This document shows, one piece after another, positions 48,178 to 57,846 of a DNA stretch of 64,000 nt; the stretch's first letter is position 1, and each line of letters opens with the position of its first letter. The notes under the pieces were generated by a model. That model had not been told where the DNA came from, made no database searches, and was given only the letters and a program-made list of their open reading frames with translations. Source of the stretch: Agrocybe praecox (taxonomy: Eukaryota; Basidiomycota; Agaricomycetes; Agaricales; Agrocybaceae); assembly GCA_964017145.1 (NCBI GenBank), contig OZ024849.1, positions 1,550,001-1,614,000 of the forward strand. Direction: 5' to 3'. The translations under genes and the position numbers were made by a program.

Positions 48178-48391
48178 GTCGCTTTTCGTCTCATTGACCT
48201 TTTTCACAAAGAAATTTCTTAGGGGTGGCCGGAGAGTACCCAGTACTTTCGCCCACTCGCTTGCTTTGCTATTTTCGGCTCTACTATACTTTGGCATATT
48301 TTATCTTACAGCCAAATAGTCTCGTGCTAGTTACTACACAACTTTGTTGTCCCTTTCAATATGTGACAAAGGAAAGAGTGAATCTCAAAGA
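48178..48391 (+). repeat. Split direct repeat B1 (internal)
   Basis: 214 bp beginning gtcgcttttcg and ending ctcaaaga. It matches 48732-48945. It abuts A2 with no intervening base. Confidence 0.93.
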
Positions 48392-48572
48392 TTGTGATTC
48401 TAAAATAGAGCGAGGGAAATGAGTGACAGTCTAGAATAGGGTCTTTGCGAGAACGATGAGGTGGCACGTGCTTCTTCCTTTCTCGTACCACCATCATCTT
48501 TCAGGGGGCTTTGCTCGTTGCGATTTCCAGCGCGGCGAAATCTTCGAGCACAACATTTGTTCAGAATTTTCA
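48392..48572 (+). repeat. Split direct repeat A2 (internal)
   Basis: 181 bp identical by eye to A1. The B1.A2 junction equals the junction that joining B2 to A1 would form. Confidence 0.93.
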
Positions 48573-48588
48573 CCCGCCCTCCACGCCC

Positions 48589-48600
48589 TATATATATAAA
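48589..48600 (+). promoter_or_regulatory. TATA-like run in the A2-B2 spacer
   Basis: tatatatataaa lies in the unique 159 bp spacer between A2 and B2. In a circular form it would sit upstream of B2.A1 and Gag. In the integrated copy it points towards the neighbouring BAHD gene. The function is inferred only from consensus. Confidence 0.35.
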
Positions 48601-48731
48601 TTTTGCAGAGCTGTGGCATTTTGTGACAGTTGCAATTTTCTTACAGCAAAATTTTACCTGACCATCTCTGAGGTTTTTTGTAGGAGGACGAGACGACATC
48701 AGCGACGGATCAGGTGTATACCCACCCACCC

Positions 48732-48945
48732 GTCGCTTTTCGTCTCATTGACCTTTTTCACAAAGAAATTTCTTAGGGGTGGCCGGAGAGTACCCAGTAC
48801 TTTCGCCCACTCGCTTGCTTTGCTATTTTCGGCTCTACTATACTTTGGCATATTTTATCTTACAGCCAAATAGTCTCGTGCTAGTTACTACACAACTTTG
48901 TTGTCCCTTTCAATATGTGACAAAGGAAAGAGTGAATCTCAAAGA
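48732..48945 (+). repeat. Split direct repeat B2 (right end)
   Basis: 214 bp matching B1. Its last shared base is 48,945, after which the flank reads agttacaaaaatag. Confidence 0.93.
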
Positions 48946-48994
48946 AGTTACAAAAATAGAATTAGCACAAACCCAGAGAGGTGGATGATGTGCC

Positions 48995-49002
48995 TATATA
49001 TA
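48995..49002 (+). promoter_or_regulatory. TATA box of the acyltransferase gene
   Basis: tatatata, 45 bp upstream of the ATG at 49,047 and 50 bp downstream of the element's right end. The core promoter therefore seems to be retained, but everything further upstream was displaced. Confidence 0.45.
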
Positions 49003-49046
49003 TTGAACACACCTGCCTTTCTTTTCTCTTCAAAATCATTTGTACA

Positions 49047-50445
49047 ATGCCAGAAAAAATACATGTCGAGTCTACTTTTGTATTCCCTGCCTCTAAACGT
49101 AGCCTTTCACCTCCTGCAATCATTCAATTGCATGGTTTCGATACAGCACTACCAGTTCATACTGAAATTCGCCACTTGTTCCGTATTGATCAAAAGTCTG
49201 CGTCTATCAAGGACGTTATTGAGAACCTCAGGAATAGCCTGGCCGAAGCTCTGGAGATATATTATCTTGTCGCAGGAACGGTGGTCGACGACGACAATGG
49301 CGATCGCTATATCGCGACCGACTGAACGCAAGGAAGCAGCCTTTGAAGCGGATTCCGAAGAATTGTCGCCTCGTACCGATGTTCTTTTAAAGCCAGGCTC
49401 GCATATATTTGCTGCAAAATTGACTCATGTATGTTCGACTCGCCTTTTGTAACGGCAGATTATTATTAATTTAATTTCTCTTCCAGTTTACATGTGGAAC
49501 GGTAGTTTTAGCTGGATCGATGCATCATCAGGTCTCGGATTTGGGTGGATATTTCGACTTTGTGGAAATCTGGGAAAAGCTTTCTCGTGGGGAGAAAGTA
49601 GTCATGACTTCAACACCAGATGATTGGGAGCGTAAACCGATGCGATTTTTTTTCTGGGTTGTATACGCAACCAGGTGTTCCCGCACCACCCCCAGGTTTC
49701 AGTATCCTCGACGCGCCTCGTGCAGGTCCTCCATCATTCAAACCTTCGACTATCAGCGTCTGGAAGATTACGAAGGACGCCCTCGAGAGGCTAAAACAAG
49801 ATTTCACCTCTTCAGACACTTGGATATCATCTGGTGATGCACTCGCTGCACTATTTTGGGGGACAGTCACACGCGCACGCAAAGAAGGTGGCGTACCCCG
49901 ACGTCCTACAGCCGAAGGATGCCGAACCAGACCACGACCGACTTGCAATGGCTGCCGACGGCCGTCAACGCGCACCGGGTGGAAATATGGCCGGGAGGTA
50001 CTTTGGAAACTTCAACGTCTTAATCACCTTCCTGGCCCCTCGATCCGACTTGCTTCTTCCAACCAAAGAAAGCGGTTCGCGTGTTGCACTCTGTGTTCGG
50101 AAAGCAATCACCGAGCAGCTTACCGCTGAAAGGGTCGCTCATAGAATTGCCTTTTACGAAGCGCCCGAGAACTCAAAAACCTGCAGGTCGTGTAACCCTC
50201 TCTGCGGACGTGATTATGACAAACTGGTGCAAGTTCGATCTTGCTAGTCCAACATTTAACATGGGCCACGGCATCGGAAAGCCGGTCAGTGCAATCCCAG
50301 CAAATACCATTTACCCTGCTGGGTTTTTTCGCCTAGTGCAGGAGAGGTCATCAGGAGATATCTTTGCACTAGTGACAGTGGAGCCTCCTGCTGTTGAATC
50401 GTTTCAATCTGGCACTCTGTTGAGAATGTATGCGACCATGGTATA
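49047..50445 (+). pseudogene. BAHD/transferase-family acyltransferase with about four frameshifts
   Basis: Enzymes of this family move acyl groups from CoA to alcohols or amines. The start MPEKIHVESTFVFPASKR and LHGFDTALPVHTEIRHLF fit the N-terminus. One intron with gtatgt ... ttccag (about 49,430-49,484) joins AAKLTH to FTCGTVVLAGSMHHQVSDLGG, which has the HxxxD catalytic motif. The C-terminal part has VIMTNWCKFDLASPTFNMG and GFFRLVQERSSGD, ending LRMYATMV. The pieces lie in changing frames. Each change equals one extra base: near 49,323 (after IATD), in the T-run near 49,646-49,653, near 49,905-49,911, and in the A-run near 50,176-50,180. I report the breaks without restoring the protein. 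Unless these are sequencing errors, the gene is dead. Confidence 0.75.
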
Positions 50446-51868
50446 ACGCCGCACGCGTTGGTGGAATGTGTTCAATGTTCATTACGTAGATTGAGTTATC
50501 TAGTCACATTTTTACCGTTAAAAATATCATGTTTCTGCGTTGGATTTGGGAAAATTTAAGTACTGCATAATTACGAGCAATTTTCATTGGGGTCACCATT
50601 TAACGAAGTCGAGTCTTCGTGTATGAAGCCAAAGATAAGAATTCGGCTAGACTCGGCATTGAGCCGAACATCGGCTTATGAAGTTCCGCTCTTGGCTCGG
50701 TGCATCAAAGGGGGGTATGTTTTCAATTCTTTTATAGAGGATACTAACTAATAGGCAAGCATCTATACAACGTGTACGTACGCTTGGGTAGATGTCGTCG
50801 ATTCTAGTTTTTATAATGATTTTACAAGCTCAAGCACACATTAAATGTAAAAAGTGCTCGGCCAGACATTTCATAGCGAGCGAAGCGAGCAATTACCAGT
50901 CCGGGATTGGCGTGCCTTGCGCGCCGCTACGATACAAGTACTATAGATTCTCCATTTGTGCTCGCTTGGGCTCTGCATCCTTCCATATACGATGCAGCAC
51001 GTCCATGGCGTGTCGCAACAGGGGGATGAAAGCTGGCAGGCGGATAGCGAATCCAACTAGACAAATAAATAAATAAAAGGCGATCATGTTCTTGACTCAG
51101 ACTGGAGAGCATGAAAATACTATGCCCGGTTGGAGTCGGAACTGGTCCCTTTTTGCATTTTTCAATTTAAATCTTATATATTGTCATTTTCTCAATTCGA
51201 TGACGCCTTTCTTTTCTACTCTCGCTATATTCCTTTCTTTGTCCTCAGTCTCTCCAATTTACCTCACCAAATAGGGAATTATTTTACAGATGTTGTCGTG
51301 CTTTTTCGGTATCATCTTCTCTTTACTTTGATTTTGGTGGTACTTGATGCTCAAACGGTTATGCTCTAATTCCTCCTTGCAATATGCTCTCCAAAATTTA
51401 TTTGTATATTTGGTGCCGGAGCGAAGCGAGGCGTATGTATAAAATAGAAGCTTTATGCACGATGGCGAAAGGTTATTATTCTTAGAAAATATATGTAGCA
51501 TTTGGATGGGTCTAATAAGGACGCTGGGGTCGAGACAACAGATAGAGAAGCATATTCAAGAGAGAAAGCATAAATGATTGGTTCGAGGCAAAGTGAGTGG
51601 TCCAAAACTACAGAAAGGAATGTGGTTGTGTAGGAAGTTAGTTGTAGGCAGCAGAAAAACTCGAGCCCTCCAGATAAGGCGACAGCCCGCATGCCCAGGT
51701 ATCAATAACATCGTCGGAAATGGTATACATGTGATGAAGCAACAGCAAATAAAAGCCCAAATGGACAGGAAATAGGAAGTCGTTTATGTGAGTGAAAAAA
51801 ACCATTGAAGTGAGGAAATGTGTAAAAATAATATAAGAAAATATAATTCGCACAATTTATATGTATGT
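50446..51868. other. Gene-free gap
   Basis: AT-rich, with presumed 3' regions of the acyltransferase and MSB1 genes. Short frames show no recognisable domain. Small strings of the type gagcgaagcgag recur at about 50,878-50,890 and 51,419-51,431, too short to interpret. Confidence 0.4.
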
Positions 51869-54800
51869 TTACTCTTCTTCTTCTTCGATGACGTTGTGCA
51901 GAGGCGCACCATGTTTATAACGACCGGGACTTGCGCGACCTGTCTCCTCGAGGGGTATGCGAGGTAAATCAATTAAACTGGAGTGTGGGGGCGAAAGCTT
52001 GGGTGAAGATGCCGCAAGTATAGGTGGCTGGGGAAGAGGTATACTATCTTTGGCCAAAGATGCTGTTCGAACCGGGAGGCGCGAAGGTGGAAGAGGAGCA
52101 ACGATGATAGGAACAGCATTGGAAGGCGAAGAGGTTTTAGGAGGAGTACCCCGTTCGCGCTCACGATACATCTCAATAAGAGCAGCGGTTTTACTCGGCG
52201 TCGCTGGAAGAGGGTTTGCGTTTGTAGGGAACACAACTCCTGGGGAATTTACTTCTGGAGAGCGGTTTAGATCTGATATTGCTGACTTGGAAGGAACAAG
52301 AGGGGCCGGTTCGTAGATGGTTTGTTGAGGAATAGGAGCCACAGGTGGGACAGGAAGGGGGCGAATGTCAGGAGCACCATATCTGCGTTCATCTTCGTGA
52401 TCATCTTCTTCCTCATAATCGCTGTCGTCTTTGGAAAGTTTAGCACGAATGTTATCTTCATCAACCACAGATTGGGTGACAGCTCTCCTACGATCAGGAT
52501 GGAGGTCAAAATAGCCCAACCGCCTCTGTTGTATGGCTGCCTGACGAGCACTCAGACCGTGATGCGCATCAGATCCAGATTCTGTACTCCCATGACCCAT
52601 ATCTGACTCGTCATAAGGGAGGCCGAGATCAGTTTCGTCCGTCTCAACACTGCGGACGTTACTGGTACGGGGCACCGTCTCGACTTCATCAATATCCAAA
52701 TCTTCGAGATGCCGATCCATACTAAAGCCTTCGTCGGCAACGGGTGCCATGATGGAGGGTGGTGAAGGAGACCTGTTACGGACAGCAGCAAGCACTTCAG
52801 CAACCTCGTCGGCAACGACGTCAGGTTCGGTATGCTTATTCTGCCCCCGCTTCCGGTCCACTATTTCAGCATCCTGGCCACCAATCCTGCGGCTTTGACT
52901 GCCTACCAAGATGTCGACCCATGCGTCACTGCGTGATTCTCGACGCTTCTGTTTCACGTCCTCTGGCTCGTCGTTATTCTTCTCGTCGTCACTGTAACTG
53001 GCCATTCTGGTTTCAAATTCTACGGTCGAATATTCAGCAGGTATCATTGACCTTCGGTTCGAGCCAGGTGTGGTAGGTAGGCGAAATAGTGACTTTTTAA
53101 CCGATGGTGAAGCAGTCGAGTCGGAATGCATTTCATCACTCTTGGGAGGAGCTTGAGGAGCTTGAGGTTCAACTTCCATAGGTTTCATGGCTGGAGGTTG
53201 TATCCTTGAAATCTGGGGTAATGGTGGTATAGGAGAAGCCGCGAGTGGAGAGGGAGCAATGGCAGACCGAATACGATTGGTAGATGTCTTTGTGTTCAAG
53301 GACAGAAGTTTAGTAGAGCCTGTGGCATGGAGCATTCCTTCGAATTCGACTTCACGGAAAGAAGGACTCTGCGGGACGTGCCCCACAACGTAAGGCCGAC
53401 CATTAAGTGTTGCGGCTTGTTTCCACTGCTTCCTGTTCGAAGGTGAAAACAGTGAAGGTAATCGGCGTCTACTAGCCGACTTGATTGCTAATTGTTCGCG
53501 GTACTCGAAGGGGACAAATTCCTCAAACAGCATAAGGGTAGTAGCTGTTCGAGGATCACTACCACCAGATGCGGTTGTTCTTGATGCCGGAAGAGACTTG
53601 TATTCAACCTGGAAAGTACTGGCATAAGCATACCAGCAAAATTAACTTGCACAGATTTTGTCTTACCAATGCCCAGTTGCAGTCCCTGTCAAGCATTTCC
53701 CCCCTTTCAAGGTCCATCCAACCACCACCGTAGATAAGATCACAGAAAACATCAATAAAAGCCTCTTCAATGACTTCTTCGCTCCCGACGATAGGTTCAG
53801 TGTCCCATCCAAAAGCTGGTAAAGCTTTTTGGGTTTTCTTTAATTTCTTATTCAAGTCGGCACTTTGAGATGGCCATGACGAAATGGTGTTTGCTAGTGG
53901 TGTGCTAAATTGAAGGGTGGCACTCAAAGGTGCATCCATCCGTGTGAATCCGGCCGAAGAGAAATCATTCCACGATAAAGTTTGACGTTTCGCTGCACGC
54001 TCCTAGATAGCGACAATTTTAGCCATTAGCAACGGACAAAATAGCAGTCGATTGACTTACAGTTCTCGCAGATTCTGTCAGATCGAATTGAAGCTTTTTC
54101 TCGTCACCAAGACCTCCAAAGCCCATGGATTCAAACTCTCCCCATTTAAGATCTGTCAAGCTTCTGAATTTATCTTCACCTTCTCTTGCACCAATCCCAA
54201 AATAATCAGGATCGGGGAGGAGGGAGGAGTTCGTGGTCAGACTGGATGCAGTAGATAGATAAGAGGAAGCTGATTGGGATTGCTTTATCGAGAGGGCTGT
54301 ACCAGGAGCAACATCAGGATGGAAATTTCCAGGCATGTCCATTCGTTTCTTGTAACCCTCGGAGTAACGAGGTGCTAGCTTCAAAGTTGCAGGGGCTATT
54401 CGGTCCCATTCCCTTGAAGCAGCTAGGCCTTTGGTGATATGGGATCCTGGAGGATGGTAAGCCCAAGTAGCAGCGGTCTTGACAAGATCGGGGGAGTACA
54501 TCCGGACATTCCTGCGGACGCTCATAACGCGAGTAGTTCGTACACCTCTACGAGGTTGAGGTTTCTTGAATTCGAGAGCAGGAAGCATGGCAGGATAACC
54601 CTTGATCCATTCTTTGAGTCGAACGGGGACACCGAGAGATGCGGCACTAGCTGAGGGATGAATAATGTGTCCTGTGTCGGGAGAATATGATACACGAGGC
54701 GCGTCCTGCCACCTAACGAAGGATAGTATAAGGTGCTCCATTGCACTGGCTGCCCGCAGATAATGAACATATGCATGGTGGAAAGCAAGTGTGGCTGGGC

Positions 54801-55822
54801 CAAGGCCGAAAAAAAGAGGCCCAAATAATGGTGAAAGTGTAGGAGGGGTATGCCCAGATGATGTACTGTTGGCAACTAAACGAGCAAGAAGAGAAAGAAG
54901 TCTGATGATTATGGCTTGAAGAGGAAGCACCAAGCCGGGGAGAAAATTGGTAGCAAAATGGGTCGGAGGATACCCAAGAGCTGTTAAAGAGATAAAGAAG
55001 TCAGCGGTGACCTTATAGAACAAAGGAACAATAAAAGAAATTGGACAGTTAATTTTCCGCTAACAGCCCCGATGACTGCATATCTCGCTGTTAAGACCTC
55101 AAGGAATGCTCACCTGCTTCTGTTTCCCGAAAATCGACATACTGTTCCCAGGAAACCAAACCACGAACATCCTGCCCACCAACAGATCTGATGACACGCG
55201 CGAGACCCCATCGCAGGCACATCCCAAGTTCATGAGGCCCTGCGAATCTTGCTTCCTCTCTCCATTTTGCTTCTGCCTCCTGAGCCTTCTGACCAGAGAA
55301 AGGTACACAGGTATTGAGAAAACTTCGGATTAGTCTTTTAATTGCGGATGACGATATATCCAGCGCTGTCGTAGAAAAAATAAACGGGGTGGTGATTCCA
55401 CCTCGGGTCTCCAATTCCTCTGATATGACCTCCACTAAGCGTTCCACTTGCTCGAGACCTAGAACAACGTGCCTTTCGTAAGAAAGGTAACCGTAATCAT
55501 GTTCCTTAGAGTACTCTGCAGTATCATCGTTTTTCGGAGGTTTTTCGAGGTTCAATGGTAGGAAAGAACCATCAGGGAAGGCCGAGTCGAGGAATTGTTC
55601 TGACTCTTCCCGACCAGAAGGAAGAGTCTTGGAATGGTTCTGGTCCTTCTTCTTGTCTTTTCTCGAAGTCGGTGTGCCTAGTGTAGCGCCGCGATTCGAC
55701 GCTCGGCTACTGACCCTGCCAAACTCGTCGAAGGCGGCTCCACCGTTGTGCTCGTTAGCAGTTGGAACGTTCTTTTTCTGCGGAGTCGAGTTGGTGCGTA
55801 CACGAGAAAATAGACTGGGCAT
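51869..55822 (-). CDS. MSB1: Morphogenesis protein, Msb1/Mug8 domain (DUF1708)
   Basis: Msb1-type proteins act with Rho/Cdc42 signalling at sites of polarised growth. I chose the ATG at 55,822 (MPSLFSRVRTNSTPQKK), since the frame upstream begins only at a GTG, and FDEFGRVSSRAS right after it is a conserved family head. Exon 1 (55114-55822) carries YGYLSYERHVVLGLEQVERL and RGGITTPFIFSTTALDISSS, the RhoGAP-like Msb1 domain. Intron 54981-55113 leads to ALGYPPTHFATNFLPGLVLP and GLGPATLAFHHAYVHYLRA. Later exons include GEFESMGFGGLGDEKKLQF and EVIEEAFIDVFCDLIYGGGW. The last large exon (to 51,869) is disordered, Ser/Pro/acidic, and ends NVIEEEEE. The total is roughly 1,200 aa, as in other basidiomycetes. 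Confidence 0.88.
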
Positions 55823-56249
55823 CGGGTTGTACGATGAGAAAGAGGGCAACGGAGACCAAGAGTCGTTAACAACGGCAAGATCAGTGGGAGGGCCGGCAGT
55901 TCCCGCGCTTTCTGATACCGTGTTATAAGGCACAAATTATAACAATTGTAAAACATCGACTTACGCAACGAAGAAGCTTCGGTGTGAACACTATACACGC
56001 TGAATGGAACTTGGGTAGCTAATGGAATCACTTTCGTATGAAATCTTCACAGAAACACAGGGGCTGCCGATTCAGCACCGCGTCAGAAAAACTCATCATT
56101 TGTTATTTTCGATCTACGGATTACGGTTGTCATACGTATTTGACCGGAAATCAGACCAAAAGCTGTCCAAAGGCCTGCTTTGGACAGTACTGAAACTTTA
56201 CGGCTCAAATAAAGCACCGATGACAAGGAGCGGTGTACATCACGAAGGA
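55823..56249. other. Intergenic region upstream of MSB1
   Basis: It holds the MSB1 promoter/leader and the 3' end of the next minus-strand gene. The MSB1 frame stays open upstream to 55,933 but without an ATG. An upstream coding exon cannot be excluded. Confidence 0.4.
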
Positions 56250-57180
56250 TTATTTGTTATAGGCAGGAGGAACGCTGGTCAGTGATGATACGGACGCAGG
56301 CCGCTCCTTGATTCTATCCTTGAGTCTGTCTCCAGCGAGAAGAGGCCTCGGGAACCCACCGCTGACGAACGCGGTCTTGGGTGCATTCTCCTGCGGATAG
56401 GTTTAGTATTTTCATCCATATTGTCCAAGTCAAATACCCACGGAGGAATAGCCTGTGAAAGGATAAGGCTGGGTCTGGAATGAAGATTGGGTGACAGGTG
56501 CTGTTTGATTAATGGAAGGATGTGAGTGCCAGTTTTGATGATATACGGTTGCAGGCATCATCGGGCCACTCATTTGGCCAGGCTGTGGACTAAAGCGCCG
56601 GTCTACATGACCACTGGCTGGGTTATATTCCGTTGCAATAATTGTTGGAGGACCTTCAACTTGGCTTGCTTCGACATTATACTCCTTCTCAGATGCGGCA
56701 GTGGCGCGTCGATGGCGAACTATGCAGCATACCAAAGTGGATAACAGCACTAGCACAGCAACTAAAATAGAGTAGTGAGTTAACATTCTAAGCTTCATAA
56801 ATGAAAGATCGACGCTCAGTACTTACGACAAGCCAATGCCATAGCGATTCTGGCGCCTCTGGGCACTCTATCTTTGCATGTCTGTTTCCCTGATCTGTGA
56901 AAAAATATTATTCACCGAAAAAGAAACAGGCCCGCAACAAAGTATTTGAACGCAAACAGTCACATATGCACAACCATCGTGGCTGATGTGTTTCAAGTCA
57001 ACCTCTCACCGACTTCAAGGTATACGTGGTGACGAATTGACATGGCCTAACGCGACGAAAATGTTGTACTTACTCATCTTTAGTACAAACCGACCAACTC
57101 AGAGCCGCTGATGCTGTAGGAAGTCGAGAGACAGCCAATAAACCCAATGTAACGTAAATAGAAGGATCTGTGTAGAACAT
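56250..57180 (-). CDS. Signal-peptide single-pass membrane protein with PPAY tail
   Basis: Four exons (57074-57180, 56827-56894, 56442-56761, 56250-56390; introns of 179, 65 and 51 nt) fit the frame and give 211 aa. Residues 1-26 form a signal peptide (IYVTLGLLAVSRLPTASA). A short extracellular part with Cys residues (WSVCTKDE, TCKDRV) follows, then one helix (IAMALACLAVLVLLSTLVCC) and a basic stop-transfer (RHRRAT). The cytosolic tail is Pro/Gln-rich. The last exon has GGFPRPLLAGDRLKDRIKER and ends VPPAYNK, a PPxY motif that could bind WW-domain ligases such as Rsp5. The architecture is clear but the family is not one I can name. No enzyme motif is seen. Confidence 0.75.
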
Positions 57181-57846
57181 TAGGTCCTATAGGTCCTTCA
57201 ATGGTAAACGCAACTTGACGCACTATCCAACATCTTCATTGCTCCTACTAGGTTTGGTCGTGAGCGTGAATTCGTGCAACGAATCGTTATCGTAATTGTG
57301 GTCAAGCCTTTCAAAGTTCAGTGATTTGATTGATAATTCGCTGGCCAGCAGACAGAATTTTGGGTGATGAAGGTAGAGGTCAACTCGAGGAAACCAAAGC
57401 CCCGCCACGCCGAGTCCTTTCCCTCTACAGTGGCAATGCGTTAACGACCGCCATCAAGGATCTGCTTGGTCATCAAGGAAGGAATCAATCATAGTCGGTA
57501 TTTAGTCCATTTCCAACCAATTTCCAAACAAGTTCCCAGTGTTCCAAAAGTGTTCATGATCAAACGTTCAATTTTTTTGCAATTCTCAAACATCGTCTGC
57601 TTTCTCTCAAAATTTGCATCAATATCATGATCGCGAAAATAAAAATATAATACACAGCTACTAATTACAGGCCAACGTACAAAATCGTGGCAGAGGCATC
57701 TAGACATCTTAGCTAATCCTCATAAAATATAAGAAAGATTCATTGTACACTACAGCTTAAAACGGAGATAGTTTAATGCCAGGTAGTGGGGCTAAAGATT
57801 GGTAAAGTTTCAACAAAAGTTGGTAATTCATTAATAGAATAAAGGC
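57181..57846. other. Gene-free gap
   Basis: Presumed promoter of the single-pass protein and 3' region of the OPT gene. No gene was seen. Confidence 0.45.

Larger units (their letters stand above)
42920..48945 (+). mobile_element. Ngaro-like (DIRS order) tyrosine-recombinase retrotransposon
   Basis: A 6,026 bp element bounded by split direct repeats. A1 (42920-43100) begins the element. After the coding part come B1 (48178-48391) and, directly abutting it, A2 (48392-48572), then a 159 bp spacer and B2 (48732-48945), which ends it. A1 and A2 (181 bp each) and B1 and B2 (214 bp each) look identical by eye. The element encodes a Gag-like protein, an RT with RNase H, and a tyrosine recombinase instead of an integrase. 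That gene set plus A1-B1-A2-B2 order is diagnostic of the Ngaro/PAT branch of DIRS elements. There is no visible target-site duplication, as expected for tyrosine-recombinase integration. All frames are open, so the copy may be recent or active. Confidence 0.95.

Noticed and set aside
42920..48945. LTR retrotransposon
   Set aside because: The repeats are split and in A1-B1-A2-B2 order, no DDE integrase or protease is seen, and a tyrosine recombinase is present.
55823..55933. MSB1 start at 55,933
   Set aside because: The codon there is GTG; the ATG at 55,822 begins the conserved family head.
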